Origin: Pseudomonadota bacterium
Lineage (GTDB): Bacteria > Pseudomonadota > Gammaproteobacteria > Burkholderiales > Chitinibacteraceae
Assembly: GCA_018261735.1 (NCBI GenBank)
Contig: JAGTRM010000007.1
Coordinates: forward strand, 53,864 to 117,863
Length of the DNA: 64,000 nucleotides
Direction of reading: 5' to 3'
Shown: positions 18,651 to 28,152 of the stretch, piece after piece
How the letters are laid out: each line of letters begins with the position of its first letter
How positions within the stretch are numbered: position 1 is the stretch's first letter
Notes under the pieces: generated by a model
Seen by the model: only the letters and a program-made list of their open reading frames with translations
Told to the model about the DNA's origin: nothing
Databases searched by the model: none
Position numbers and translations under genes: made by a program

Positions 18651-19511
18651 ATGACCCAACCCACCATCCTGATCACCGGCTGCTCCAGCGGCATTGGCCT
18701 ATGCTGCGCGCAGGGGCTCGTCGCGCGCGGCTGGCGCGTGTTTGCCTCCGTGCGGCGCGAGGAAGACGCGGCGCAACTGGCCGGGGCGGAAGTGCTGTTC
18801 CTAGAGCAGACGGATTCGGCCAGCGTGCAGGCCTGCGCGGCCGAGGTGCTGCGCCGCACGGCGGGCAAGCTCGATGCGGTGTTCTGCAACGCGGGGCTGG
18901 GCGTTCCCGGTGCGGTGGAAGATCTGCCGCGCGATGCGCTGCGCTTCCAGTTCGAGACCAACGTGTTCGGCACCATCGAGCTGATCAACGCCTTGCTGCC
19001 GGCGATGCGCAAGCAGGGCCACGGCAAGATCATGATCAACAGCTCGATCCTGGGCTTTGCCGCGATGCCATATCGCGGTGCCTACAACGCCAGCAAATAC
19101 GCGCTCGAAGGCTTTGCCGACACCCTGCGCCAGGAACTGTACGGATCGGATATCTACGTGTCGCTGATCGAGCCCGGCCCGATCAAGAGCCGCTTCCGTG
19201 CCGCCGCGCAGGCGCAGTTCGCGCGCTGGGTGAAGCCGGAAGCGAGTTTCCATCAGGCGGCCTACGTGGCCATGGCCGCGCGCCTGGCCAAGCCCGGCGT
19301 GGCAAATCCATTCACGCTGGGGCCGGAGGCGGTGCTAGATGATGTCTGGCGTGTGCTGCAGGCCAAGCGCCCGGCCGCGCGCTATCGCGTGACCAAGCCG
19401 ACCAAGGTGTTCTGGTATTTGCGCCGCCTGCTGCCGACGCGCTGGTTTGACCTGGCTTCGCTGAAGGGCTCCGGGGATGAGCCGGGGTTTGTTTACGGGC
19501 GCAAGAAGTAG
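18651..19511 (+). CDS. Short-chain dehydrogenase/reductase
   Basis: The 286-residue protein has the classical SDR motifs: cofactor loop TGCSSGIG (residues 9-16), NAG (about 81-83), catalytic Ser in INSS and the YNASK dyad (about residues 146-150). It is of the type often annotated as oxidoreductase with retinol- or steroid-like substrates; the true substrate is unknown. The final codons and stop lie inside copy 1 of a dispersed repeat whose copy 2 begins with the same GCAAGAA(G/A)TAGG sequence, so the C-terminus may have been altered by, or captured into, the repeat. Confidence 0.9.
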   Translation: MTQPTILITGCSSGIGLCCAQGLVARGWRVFASVRREEDAAQLAGAEVLFLEQTDSASVQACAAEVLRRTAGKLDAVFCNAGLGVPGAVEDLPRDALRFQFETNVFGTIELINALLPAMRKQGHGKIMINSSILGFAAMPYRGAYNASKYALEGFADTLRQELYGSDIYVSLIEPGPIKSRFRAAAQAQFARWVKPEASFHQAAYVAMAARLAKPGVANPFTLGPEAVLDDVWRVLQAKRPAARYRVTKPTKVFWYLRRLLPTRWFDLASLKGSGDEPGFVYGRKK

Positions 19512-19675
19512 GCCTGTCGCCGGAGAATGTCTGCAAGCTTTACGCACATCCTGCCAGCACTGCCTGTTTTTTAATCACATCAAAGTTTCTTCTGTGGATC
19601 AATGGCTTGACCAACTTGTCCACAGCCCGCCCACACAAGCGCCCACGGTTTTCGTGGGCAAGTGGGGATAAGCCA
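19501..19675 (+). repeat. Dispersed repeat with DnaA-like boxes and hairpin, copy 1
   Basis: Homologous to 23564-23740 along its length and to 25966-26085 in its right part. The conserved core (19615-19671) begins CTTGTCCACAG and ends GTGGGGATAA, with a GCCCACG-GTTTT-CGTGGGC stem-loop in between. The left edge overlaps the SDR stop codon. Confidence 0.85.
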
Positions 19676-19801
19676 TACAAAGCTGATCCCGTTGATCCGT
19701 TCAGCAGATGGCATAGTCGCGGCAAAATCACGAAAGTCTGCGCAGGCTTTGGTGTTCACCTAGTAGTGCGCTTCTGAATTGATGAAACCACCAAAATAAG
19801 C

Positions 19802-19872
19802 CGTCATTCCGGCGAAGGCCGGGATCCAGTGCAACGTGCACAAACTGGATTCCGGCCTTCGCCGGAATGACG
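19802..19872. repeat. REP-type hairpin repeat, copy 1
   Basis: CGTCATTCCGGCGAAGGCCGG and its reverse complement flank a short loop, giving a stem of about 26 bp. Related elements at 32185-32260 and 53463-53539 carry the same GTCAT(A/T)CCGGCG ends. It lies between convergent SDR and tctA and may serve as a bidirectional terminator. Confidence 0.85.
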
Positions 19873-19972
19873 GCATCGGGATGGTTCCGTGATTTGCGAA
19901 GCACTAGCGCATAGCCGCTTCTGCCACATCCGCCCCGCCGCCGGCATCGCCAGCGGCGGGGCGGACACAGGA

Positions 19973-21493
19973 TTACTGACGTGCATCGCTGGCCGGGGAT
20001 TCCTGCCGGGGGGCCTTGCGCAGCATCGACACCAGGCGCGGCATCACCAGCAGCGCGGCGGCAATCGCGAGCAGCGAGGCAGACAGCGGACGCGATGCGA
20101 ATGTCCCCCAGTCGCCCTGGCTGATGACCAAGGCCTGGCGCATCGACTGCTCCAGCAGGGGTCCAAGGATCATGCCGACGATCAGCGGTGCGGCCGGTAT
20201 GTCGAGCCTTCGCATGGCAAAACCCAACACGCCGAAGGCGAACAACATGCCGACATCGAACAGCGAATTACCGGCGCCGTAGACCGCCACGGTCGAAATC
20301 ACCAAGATGCCCGCGTACAGCCATTGCGAAGGGATATACAGGAGTTTGACCCACAGGCCCACGAGCGGCAGATTGAGCAGCAGCAGGATCACGTTGCCGA
20401 TGTAGAGGCTCGCGATCAGCGTCCACACCAGGCCGCTTTGCTGCGTGAACAGCAGCGGACCGGGCTGGATGCCGTAGCCCTGGAAGGCCGACAAGATGAC
20501 GGCCGCCGTGGCCGAAGTCGGAATACCCAGAGTCAAAAGCGGCATCAGCACGCCCGCAGCGGAGGCATTGTTGGCCGCCTCCGGCCCGGCAACCCCCTCG
20601 ATGGCGCCCTTGCCGAATTCCTCCGGATGCTTGCTGAGCCTCTTTTCCGCATAGTACGAGAGCAGCGTGGGTAACTCGGAACCCCCGGCCGGCAACGCCC
20701 CGAACGGAAAACCCAGCGCAGCGCCCCGCAGCCAGGGTTTCCAGCTGCGTTTCCAGTCTTCGCGCGAGAGCTTCACGCTGCCCGATAGCTTCATGACTTC
20801 GCCATCGGCAAAGTGGCCCTGCCAAGCGAGGAACAATGCCTCGCCAACAGCGAAGATGCCCACCAGCACGACCGTGACCTCAACCCCGTCGAGCAGTTCT
20901 GCCGCTCCGAAGGTGAGCCGCGGCTGGCCGGTCTGCAGATCCACACCGACAAAGCCAAGCAGCAGGCCCACAGCCAGCGCGATCAACCCGCGCAGCGTTG
21001 AGTTGCCCAGCACCGAAGAAACCGCAACCAGGGCAAGAACCGAGAGCGCGGCATATTCGGCTGGCCCGAAGGCAAGCGCGATCTCAACCACCCAGGGCGC
21101 GAAGAAGGTCAGCGCGATGGTGCCGATGGTGCCGGCCACGAAGCTGCCGATCGCTGCAGTGGCGAGCGCGGGCCCTGCCCGCCCGCGGCGCGCCATGCGA
21201 TTGCCTTCCATCGCAGTGACCATCGTCGCGGATTCGCCCGGTGCGTTGATCAGGATCGAAGTCGTCGATCCGCCATACATGGCGCCGTAATAGATGCCCG
21301 CAAACAGCACGAACATCGCGGCGGCCGGCACCTTGTAAGTCAGCGGCAACAGCAACGCGATCGTCAGCGCCGGCCCGATGCCGGGCAAGACGCCGACCAG
21401 CGTGCCAAGAAAGCATCCTCCCACCCCGTAAAGCAGGATGCCGGGTTGCAGGGCGGTGGCAAAACCGCCCATCAATGCATCGAAAGTGGACAT
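19973..21493 (-). CDS. tctA: Tripartite tricarboxylate transporter permease TctA
   Basis: The 506-residue protein is the large permease of a TTT transporter: N-terminal [29 protein letters not shown] and the conserved [20 protein letters not shown] block (residues 67-86), with about 12 membrane segments. It imports a carboxylate such as citrate with the binding protein TctC and the small subunit TctB. Last gene of tctCBA, 8 bp after tctB. Confidence 0.93.
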   Translation of the reverse strand: MSTFDALMGGFATALQPGILLYGVGGCFLGTLVGVLPGIGPALTIALLLPLTYKVPAAAMFVLFAGIYYGAMYGGSTTSILINAPGESATMVTAMEGNRMARRGRAGPALATAAIGSFVAGTIGTIALTFFAPWVVEIALAFGPAEYAALSVLALVAVSSVLGNSTLRGLIALAVGLLLGFVGVDLQTGQPRLTFGAAELLDGVEVTVVLVGIFAVGEALFLAWQGHFADGEVMKLSGSVKLSREDWKRSWKPWLRGAALGFPFGALPAGGSELPTLLSYYAEKRLSKHPEEFGKGAIEGVAGPEAANNASAAGVLMPLLTLGIPTSATAAVILSAFQGYGIQPGPLLFTQQSGLVWTLIASLYIGNVILLLLNLPLVGLWVKLLYIPSQWLYAGILVISTVAVYGAGNSLFDVGMLFAFGVLGFAMRRLDIPAAPLIVGMILGPLLEQSMRQALVISQGDWGTFASRPLSASLLAIAAALLVMPRLVSMLRKAPRQESPASDARQ

Positions 21494-21501
21494 GGTTCAC
21501 C

Positions 21502-22011
21502 TTATCCTGCAGTGAAAAGAGAGCCGAGACTCAGAAAGGGGCCGAGTTTCACGCCCAGCGCCTGATCAAACAGCAACCAGATGGCGAGCGAGAACAGGAA
21601 CCCGATGAGCAAGGCCCGCAGGGCGCTGCGGCTACCGAAGGCCTGAGCGAACAGCGCGAAACCGACGGTTCCCGCCGCGCCGATGCCTACCGTCGCGAGC
21701 AGCCCCATCAGCGCGGCGAGGCCGGCGAGCAGCCAGGCTCCCCGCACGGCGCCGCCGGGTCTGGGCGCCATTTCCGGATCGTCCGCAGCATCGGGACAAC
21801 GCCCCTGATAGGCAGCCTGGGTGAACCCCATGGCCAGTATCAGCAGGAACAGGGATGCTGCCGCCGGCAGCATTCTGGGGCCCACGGCATCGTCGATGAT
21901 CGGCTTCGGTATATTCATGACACCGACCACACCCACGGCGGCGAGCACAAACAGACCGATGCCGGCAGCGATCGGAAACCGCTTGTTGCTGATCTTGAGC
22001 CAGGTGCTCAT
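21502..22011 (-). CDS. tctB: Tripartite tricarboxylate transporter small membrane subunit TctB
   Basis: A 169-residue protein with four hydrophobic segments (AAGIGLFVLAAVGVVGVM near residues 15-32, then three more) and the TctB-family size and position. Its start overlaps the tctC stop by 4 bases, so translation is coupled. Confidence 0.88.
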   Translation of the reverse strand: MSTWLKISNKRFPIAAGIGLFVLAAVGVVGVMNIPKPIIDDAVGPRMLPAAASLFLLILAMGFTQAAYQGRCPDAADDPEMAPRPGGAVRGAWLLAGLAALMGLLATVGIGAAGTVGFALFAQAFGSRSALRALLIGFLFSLAIWLLFDQALGVKLGPFLSLGSLFTAG

Positions 22012-22985
22012 GCTAGTCCCAGCTCCTTCATGGCCGCTTCAGTTTCGGCGATGTCCTCGGCCAATTCCTTGGCAAATGCATCTCCGGCCAGGAACACGTC
22101 GCTCCACTTGCGCTGCGCGACGATATCCTTCCATGCCTGCGACTTGTTCAGTGCCGTCATGTAGTCGATCAAGGCTTGCTTCTGTTTGGCGTTGATGCCA
22201 GGAGGCGCGAACACGCCGCGCCAGTTCGCCGCCGTAACCGGCACGCCCAGTTCCTTGAGGGTCGGCACGTCCACGCCCGGGATGCGCTTGTTGCCGGACA
22301 CGGCCAAGAGGCGCATGCGTCCGGCTGCGACCTGTTCGGCAAACTCGGAATAACCCGAGATGCCTGCCGAGACCTGACCACCGATAATGGCCGCGATGGC
22401 GGCGCCGCCGCCCGAGAAGGCGACATAGGATGCATCCTTGGGATTGAGCTTGAGTGCACGCAGCAACATGCCCAGTAGCAGGTGGTCGGTTCCGCCGGCG
22501 CTGCCGCCAGCCACGCTGACCGCCTTGGGGTTGGCCTTGAGCGCGTTCTCCAGATCTTTCCAGGTCTTGAACGGGCTGCTGGCCGGCACCGCGATGACGC
22601 CGGCTTCTTCGGTCAGGCGCGCGATCGGCGTTACATCCTTGATCGTGACCGGGCTCTTGTTGGCGATGCCCGCCCCCACCATGACCGAGCCGCCGACCAA
22701 CAGCGCATTGCCCATGCCCTTGCGCTGATTGACGAACTTGGGAAGCCCCACCATGCCACCCGCACCGCTTACATTCTCGAACTGAAAGCCACCGATCAGG
22801 CCGGCCGACTTCGAAGCGGCTTCAATGGCTCGCCCGGTGCCATCCCATCCACCACCAGGCGCGGCCGGGATAAACATGTTGATCGATTCAAACATCGGTG
22901 CCGCAAAGGCCATACGTGGCAGTGCGGCGGCCAGGGGCGCAAGGCTTGCGCCAATAAGCAGGCGACGACGGGTGATACTTATCAT
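22008..22985 (-). CDS. tctC: Bug/TctC family periplasmic substrate-binding protein
   Basis: The 325-residue protein starts at ATG 22985 behind GAGGAG and carries a twin-arginine-like signal (RRRLLIGASLAPLAAALPRMAFA). The mature part has the family block NMFIPAAPGGGWDGTGRAIE and later VAGGSAGGTDHLLLGML and SGYSEFAEQVAAGRMRLLAVSG. It delivers a carboxylate ligand to TctAB; the ligand is undetermined. No tctDE two-component genes are adjacent. Confidence 0.92.
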   Translation of the reverse strand: MISITRRRLLIGASLAPLAAALPRMAFAAPMFESINMFIPAAPGGGWDGTGRAIEAASKSAGLIGGFQFENVSGAGGMVGLPKFVNQRKGMGNALLVGGSVMVGAGIANKSPVTIKDVTPIARLTEEAGVIAVPASSPFKTWKDLENALKANPKAVSVAGGSAGGTDHLLLGMLLRALKLNPKDASYVAFSGGGAAIAAIIGGQVSAGISGYSEFAEQVAAGRMRLLAVSGNKRIPGVDVPTLKELGVPVTAANWRGVFAPPGINAKQKQALIDYMTALNKSQAWKDIVAQRKWSDVFLAGDAFAKELAEDIAETEAAMKELGLA

Positions 22986-23802
22986 GGTGAACTCCTCTCC
23001 GTGGTGTGGTGCCGGTATTGGCACTCTCTGCAACCGTTGGCAGACCCGCTGCCTTCGGCAAACTTTATTGTTTTATGTGATTGGCAAAAATCCTGAGGGG
23101 AAGCGCATGAACGCGGCTCCCGCGAACCCGGGGCTTTGGGGGCGGCCCCGGATTACTGCTTGCGCAAAAGTGGCACGCTTCCGAACTGCGTGTTTGGCCA
23201 TCTTTGCCTGAAGATTCTTGCCAATCAGATTTTTATGTAGCGCTCAAGTCAATCTTCGTAACAACCGATTCTCAGGTACAAGATTGCTTCCCGGACGATT
23301 CCCCCCGCCCGGCCAATTCCTTCGCCAACAAAGTCGAGCCGGAATCACGCGTGAACACGTGTGGTCCGCAGCACCACGACTGCAGCAATGCAGAACCCCA
23401 ACCGGAAGATGGAGCGTCACGCCCTGCCGCACATCTGTAGTTCGCTTAGCCGCACTACATATTCACAGTATGCGTAAATATTTAACACATATCAATCAAT
23501 GAGAATCAGAATCATACCTATGCAACACCCCTTTAAAGCGGAAGGGGCCGTTGTTTTCGTTCATGGACGCAAGAAATAGGCCTATCGCCAGAGAAGATTT
23601 GCGAGCTTTACGCACACCCAGCCGGCGCTGCCCGTTTTTTAATCACGCCCAAGTTTTCCCGACAGATCAGCGGCTTGACCGACTTGTCCACAGCCCGCCC
23701 ACACAAGCGCCCACGGTTTTCGTGGGCAAGTGGGGATAATTGGCGGCCGGGTTTTATGCGCCTGGCGGCGCGAGGCTTCGATAGCGTTTTGGCCGTGCCG
23801 GA
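22986..23802. other. Long intergenic region upstream of tctC
   Basis: Apart from repeat copy 2 (23564-23740) I see no gene. The 23210-23520 stretch is less GC-rich, with stops in all frames, and resembles neither flanking gene. The tctC promoter should lie near 23000-23200 on the minus strand but no strong consensus stands out. Confidence 0.5.
23564..23740 (+). repeat. Dispersed repeat with DnaA-like boxes and hairpin, copy 2
   Basis: Starts GGACGCAAGAAATAGGCC and runs to GTGGGGATAA at 23739. The core at 23683-23739 is identical by eye to the copy 1 core, including both DnaA-like ends and the central stem-loop, while the left part shows scattered substitutions. Confidence 0.85.
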
Positions 23803-24186
23803 TCAGGCCATCAGCTCCCGCTCGGCAAACACTGTTTTAGCGGCAAACAGGCCATTGAGCGCTGCGGGAAAGCCCGCGTAGATGCCCATCAGCATGATGG
23901 TTTCCACAATCTCATCGCGGCTCACCCCCACGTTCAGCGCGGCATTCAGATGAACCTTGAGTTGCGGCGCGGCCGTGCCCATTGCGGTAAGCGCCGCCAC
24001 AACCGCGATTTCCTTGCTGCGCAGGTCCAGCGTCGGGCGTGAATAGATATCGCCAAAACCAAATTCGATCAGCAGCCGGGCAAAATCCGGCGCGATATCG
24101 GCCAATGCTTCCAGCACCGCATCGCCAGCCTTGCCATCAATTTCGTGCAGTTTCGCCAAACCACGTTCGTATCTTTCCGTTGTCAT
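23803..24186 (-). CDS. Carboxymuconolactone decarboxylase family protein
   Basis: The 127-residue protein begins MTTERYERG (ATG 24186, GGAAAT upstream) and has the CMD-family core RSKEIAVVAALTAMG, LKVHLNAALNVGVSRDEIVE and IMLMGIYAGFPAALNGL. It lacks a CxxC pair, so it resembles the gamma-carboxymuconolactone decarboxylase branch rather than AhpD. Reaction unknown. It lies 11 bp after a MerR regulator gene on the same strand and is probably its target. Confidence 0.88.
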   Translation of the reverse strand: MTTERYERGLAKLHEIDGKAGDAVLEALADIAPDFARLLIEFGFGDIYSRPTLDLRSKEIAVVAALTAMGTAAPQLKVHLNAALNVGVSRDEIVETIMLMGIYAGFPAALNGLFAAKTVFAERELMA

Positions 24187-24197
24187 TTCAGATTTCC

Positions 24198-24590
24198 TTA
24201 TTCCGGATGGCAGAAATGCGACGCAGCCTCTTCCATTTCTCCGTATAGCTTGATCTTGGCTTCCAGCACATTGGCCGATTCCTCCAACAGGGCAATTTCC
24301 TGCCGGACCCGGTCGAAATGCTTTTGCAACAAGATGCGCCTGGCGGCCAGGGTCGAGTCTCCGTCGCGTCGCAGCGCTGCGTATTCGCACATTTCGCGGA
24401 TAGGCATCCCCATGCTACGCAAGCGCTGCAGAAAAGCGATCCAGTCCAGATCGCGCGCGGCAAACCGGCGGCGTCCGCCCGCATCACGGCCGACGGGCGA
24501 AAGCAGCCCGATCCGCTCGTAATAACGCAGCGTATGCGCCGACAAACCGGTGGCTTGCGCCACCTCGCGAATACTGAGATCACCTTTCAT
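24198..24590 (-). CDS. MerR family transcriptional regulator
   Basis: A 130-residue protein with a MerR winged helix (SIREVAQATGLSAHTLRYYERIGLLSP, residues 6-32) and a coiled-coil dimer helix near 85-118. No conserved metal-binding cysteine loop is present, so an organic or redox signal is more likely. The pairing of MerR with a CMD or reductase gene is common in Proteobacteria. It is first in the two-gene operon. Confidence 0.9.
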   Translation of the reverse strand: MKGDLSIREVAQATGLSAHTLRYYERIGLLSPVGRDAGGRRRFAARDLDWIAFLQRLRSMGMPIREMCEYAALRRDGDSTLAARRILLQKHFDRVRQEIALLEESANVLEAKIKLYGEMEEAASHFCHPE

Positions 24591-24764
24591 GCCGACAGTC
24601 TCCTGCTTTGAGTGCGCTCTAAGTCAAGCGGGTTTGGGTAGATGGGTTTCATGGGCGAATTTTGATGGATTCGCTTGGTGCACGGCGTGGCTTTGTCTTT
24701 ACCGTGGCATATTGCGGGCCGCCACTTGCGGGATACGCCCATTGGCGCATCCCGTTTTGCACCG

Positions 24765-24890
24765 TTACGCCGGCACAAGCACCTCGTCTTCCTGCACTTG
24801 CGCCTCAACCCGCCACTGCACGATATCCTCGATCGTCAGCAACGCCCAGCCATGCTGACGCGCATAAGCCAGCGCCGCTTCGCCGCGCCT
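24765..24890 (-). pseudogene. Duplicated 3' end of ribB (remnant)
   Basis: On the minus strand this stretch encodes [20 protein letters not shown] and continues to a VPA stop at 24765, almost the same as the last 39 codons of the intact ribB ending at 24936. No start or 5' part is present. It is a tandem partial duplication or what is left of an older, replaced ribB tail. Confidence 0.8.
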
Positions 24891-24935
24891 AACGGCCTGC
24901 CGTTCACGCCCATTGACGGAGCCTGTTTTGCTCGA

Positions 24936-25601
24936 CTATGCAAGAACCAGGGCCTCTTCCTGCACTTGCACCTCAACCCGCCACTGCACGATATCTTCGA
25001 TCGTCAGCAACACCCAGCCATGCTGGCGCGCATAGGCCAGCGCCGCTTCGCCTCGCATCATGCTGCCGTCTTCGTGCATCAGCTCGCACAGCAACGCGGC
25101 GGGGCGCAGGCCGGCCAAGCGGGCCAAGTCCACCGAGCCTTCGGTATGCCCGCGCCGGCCCAGCACGCCACGCGGATCAGCCCGCAACGGGAACACATGC
25201 CCGGGGCTGACGATGGCCGCCGGGTTGCCGCTCAGCGCGGCGCGTACCGTGGTGATGCGATCCGCAGCCGATACGCCGGTCGAAACATCGTCCCGCGCTT
25301 CGATCGACACCGTGAACGCCGTGCCATTGCGGCTGCCGTTGCGAGCGGTCATCGGCGGCAGGCCCAGTTGTGCGACATCCTCGGCACTCAGGCACAGGCA
25401 GACGATGCCGCTGCAATCGCGGATCAACCGGGCCATGATCGGCACGCTGATCAGCTCGGCCGCGACGATGATGTCGGCCTCGTTCTCGCGGTCTTCATCG
25501 TCGAGCAGGATCACCGGTTGGCCGGCGCGCATGGCGCCCAGCGCCTGCCGTACGCGGTCGGCAGCGGAAGTTTCGCGGAAATAGTGTTGCAGGGAATTCA
25601 T
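24936..25601 (-). CDS. ribB: 3,4-dihydroxy-2-butanone 4-phosphate synthase RibB
   Basis: RibB converts ribulose 5-phosphate to the four-carbon precursor of riboflavin. The 221-residue single-domain protein has the active-site loop [18 protein letters not shown] (residues 32-49), [10 protein letters not shown] and [10 protein letters not shown]. There is no fused GTP cyclohydrolase II domain. An FMN riboswitch lies upstream. The last six residues differ from the duplicated tail downstream, suggesting the end has been rewritten. Confidence 0.95.
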   Translation of the reverse strand: MNSLQHYFRETSAADRVRQALGAMRAGQPVILLDDEDRENEADIIVAAELISVPIMARLIRDCSGIVCLCLSAEDVAQLGLPPMTARNGSRNGTAFTVSIEARDDVSTGVSAADRITTVRAALSGNPAAIVSPGHVFPLRADPRGVLGRRGHTEGSVDLARLAGLRPAALLCELMHEDGSMMRGEAALAYARQHGWVLLTIEDIVQWRVEVQVQEEALVLA

Positions 25602-25730
25602 GGAAAACGCTCCTCATAACAAATGATCGAAGAAGCGTTCAGGGCAAGCCCTGCCTTGCACCACAGGCGCGAATAGGCAGAGTGGACGCGCGCCCTTGCC
25701 CCCGGTGCGGGTGGCCAGCGGCACGCGTTC

Positions 25731-25880
25731 GTCTTCTTTCATCCGGACTATCACCGTCGGCCCCGGCATTTGACCGGGTCTGCTGACCTTGCATCCAAGA
25801 AGCTCTCGGATTCAAGCGCTCGCGGGCTCGGTGCTTGGCACCCTACCGCCGGAGGGGAATTTCACCCCGCCCTGAAGACG
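25731..25880 (-). promoter_or_regulatory. FMN riboswitch (RFN element) of ribB
   Basis: Read on the minus strand the region contains the conserved RFN blocks in order: CAGGGCGGGGTGAAATTCCC, ACCGGCGGTAGGGTG, the GCCCGCGAGCG helix, GGTCAGCAGACCCGGT, CCGGGGCCGACGGTGATAGT and CCGGATGAAAGAAGACG. FMN binding should switch off ribB expression. The 130 bases between aptamer and ATG (25602-25730) contain paired GC-rich segments that probably form the expression platform. Confidence 0.95.
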
Positions 25881-26408
25881 CACCGTTCTAAAAAACGGTA
25901 CGCAATGGTAACAACCAGGAACAGCGGAATGCGTGTGCAAAATAACAAAACCGAGGCGATTCGCCGCAGCATTGCCTGTTTTTTGATCTTGTCCAAGTTT
26001 TCCCGACGGATCAGCTGCTTGAGCAACTTGTCCACAGCCCACCCACACAAACGCCCACGGTTTTCGTGGGCAAGTGGGGATAGTTGTTGATAGTGGAATT
26101 TATGCGCCTGACGGCACTGCGTTTGAGTGCCGGTTTCGAGCAAGCTCGATCGACCGGTGCTATTCGCAAAACAGCGTAGCCTGGGTTCGCCCTTGAGGGC
26201 GTCCCACGGGGATTTTCTGCGGTCATAACCGGGTTCGCCGCCGCGAGGTGGCTTGGGTATCGGCGCAATGCGTGATGCTTATTGCGCCATACGGAATGGC
26301 ATTGCGCACCGAAGCGGCAATTCAAATCACAGCGAGGTATTTGAGCTGTTATTTCGCGTGCGAAAATCAAGATTTGCACACCCTACCGAATTATATTGAA
26401 CAGCTTGA
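25881..26408. other. Intergenic region with repeat copy 3 and REP fragments
   Basis: Holds repeat copy 3 (25966-26085) and a 26195-26320 stretch with GGCGCAATGCGTGATGCTTATTGCGCC, a REP-like palindrome related to one near 38955-38985. No coding region is supported. Confidence 0.5.
25966..26085 (+). repeat. Dispersed repeat with DnaA-like boxes and hairpin, copy 3
   Basis: The core at 26027-26083 keeps CTTGTCCACAG, the GCCCACG-GTTTT-CGTGGGC stem-loop and GTGGGGATAG with two or three substitutions. The left part is shorter and more diverged than in copies 1 and 2. Confidence 0.8.
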
Positions 26409-27593
26409 TTACTGCTCGTTAATCATCCAGATTTTTACTTTTTTCGAACCCGTATCTGACGTGGCGAACTGCTTTCCGTCCGGGCTGAGTTTGACGATTG
26501 TTGAATTAGCTGATGGTCGGAAGCGCTTTATTTCTGCTCCGGTTTTCACATCCCAGATGGCAACAAATCCTTTTGTAAGTCCCGCGATAAGATAACGATT
26601 GTCTGTCGTTATCTCGAGGGACTCAATACCGCGCCCCTGTGTATCAAAGGTGCGGATAAGACTTTGTGTTTGCACGTCCCACATCTTGATGGGCTCATTG
26701 TTTTTGTGAATAGTCCATTTTCCTGTGGTTCTATCCAGCCATTCGCGCCCTGCTCCCGTATTGGAAGCGACAAAAATATACCTCCCGTCTGGGCTGAAAT
26801 TCAGTGCACGTATCCACCAAATATCGTCAAAAACGGAAAAGGACTTCACCAATTGCCCATTTTCCGCAGAATACAAATCAATCACCCCATTCTGACGACC
26901 GACTGCAATTATTCTTCCAGTCGGACTAAAAGAGACTTTTACGGCGAGATAACGAGCATCGGGCGATAATTGGATCAGTTTTTGGGGAGAGTTTCCGGAC
27001 GTAAAAATTACAGGGTCTCGTCCATTTGTATAACCCGAAAGGACAATCCTTTTTGAGGTTATCGGATCGATGCTTAAGGACTCCAATGAAACATTTCCTC
27101 TTTCACCCTCCAGCATTTTTGGAGATTCAAGCTTGTCGATAACCTGAAAACTTGAAGCATCGAGAATACTCAGATAGGCTTGCTTGCTGCCCGCCCTCAA
27201 TTTCCCGACAGCAAGAAACTTTCCATCGGCCGAATACTGAATCTCGCCCAGGGTGGCGTTGTTCGGTTGCCGCAAGTCTCGAATCAACTTTCCCGTTTGC
27301 GTATCCCATACGGTTAGCATCCCCGACCACCCACCTGCCGCCAGCGTTTTTGAATTGGGATGCCAGGCCAGCGTTCGCGCATTGACAGGAAGCTCAATGG
27401 TCGCAGTTTGAGTCAACCGAAGCTCGCCGGCGACACACAACGACACCGCGAGGAAACAAGAAAAAATCGTTGCAAACAGCGAGTACCCCCCGATTTTCAC
27501 GATTCCGCCAAACCATGTTCTAAGTGGTTTTGTCGTAATACTTATCGACGGTTTAGTTCGGGGCACGTCGAAATGGGTGTCATCTGAACTCAT
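26409..27593 (-). CDS. WD40-like beta-propeller protein with N-terminal membrane anchor
   Basis: The 394-residue protein (start ATG 27593, MSSDDTHFD) has one hydrophobic segment at about residues 31-56 and then WD40-like blades: LAWHPNSKTLAAGGWSGMLTVWD, IQYSADGKFLAVG, VSFSPTGRIIAVGRQNGVIDLY, LNFSPDGRYIFVAS, ITTDNRYLIAGLTKGFVAIWD and VKLSPDGKQFATSD. It is probably anchored in the inner membrane with the propeller in the periplasm, acting as a protein-binding platform; no partner gene is evident. Base composition is AT-richer than neighbouring genes, consistent with acquisition. Confidence 0.82.
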   Translation of the reverse strand: MSSDDTHFDVPRTKPSISITTKPLRTWFGGIVKIGGYSLFATIFSCFLAVSLCVAGELRLTQTATIELPVNARTLAWHPNSKTLAAGGWSGMLTVWDTQTGKLIRDLRQPNNATLGEIQYSADGKFLAVGKLRAGSKQAYLSILDASSFQVIDKLESPKMLEGERGNVSLESLSIDPITSKRIVLSGYTNGRDPVIFTSGNSPQKLIQLSPDARYLAVKVSFSPTGRIIAVGRQNGVIDLYSAENGQLVKSFSVFDDIWWIRALNFSPDGRYIFVASNTGAGREWLDRTTGKWTIHKNNEPIKMWDVQTQSLIRTFDTQGRGIESLEITTDNRYLIAGLTKGFVAIWDVKTGAEIKRFRPSANSTIVKLSPDGKQFATSDTGSKKVKIWMINEQ

Positions 27594-27686
27594 ACCAATA
27601 TCCTCCACTCGAAATCATTGGACCCAATCCCGGATTCCGCTTCGCTCTATTCAGACTACAACACCAAACTTCACCTGCCACGCCCA

Positions 27687-28052
27687 TCAGCAGCAGAATG
27701 CCGGGCCAGAACTCCATCGCCCATGAAAGCTGCGGTATGGCTGCGATGCGGATTGGTTGCACAAGCGGTGTTGGCAGTACCCCAGGACGGGTGCAGGTTC
27801 CGGCCTGGATTCGGTACGAGGGGGATATGACGGACGGGAGGGTGGCTGAATGACAGGGAGCGCAGCTTCGACCGACTGCGTTACGCTGTATCCCTCCGAG
27901 GTACAGGGCTTGTCTTGATAACTGATATGACCATTGCGGGGATCGGTGCAGCGGTGGATTTGCGCGGCGCTGGCCTGTTCGAACACGGACAGCATACTCA
28001 CAGCAAGCATTGCGGCCAGCAGGCCGGATTACCTTTTTCGTTTGCGTCCCAT
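27687..28052 (-). pseudogene. DUF4124-type exported protein, interrupted by a stop codon
   Basis: From ATG 28052 the frame reads MGRKRKR, then TAA (28029-28031), then a hydrophobic signal core (SGLLAAMLAVSMLSVF, cleavage after ASAA) and the DUF4124 signature QIHRCTDPRNGHISYQDKPC. The charged n-region and the hydrophobic core are thus split by one nonsense codon. Translation from the internal ATG 28010 would give a 107-residue protein without a positive n-region. A different frame remains open downstream, so a frameshift near the 3' end is also possible. Confidence 0.55.
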
Positions 28053-28152
28053 GCCTGCCTACTCCGGTGTGCATACCGTCAGTATGCTTCCGAAACATTG
28101 GTAAGCATGTTTCCTGTTTTTGCTTTCGGACAAACCCGAATAACCGTTCCAG

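Noticed and set aside
23200..23520. Short plus-strand frames upstream of repeat copy 2
   Set aside because: No ribosome sites, no recognisable sequence, and several overlapping frames of similar length, as expected for non-coding DNA.
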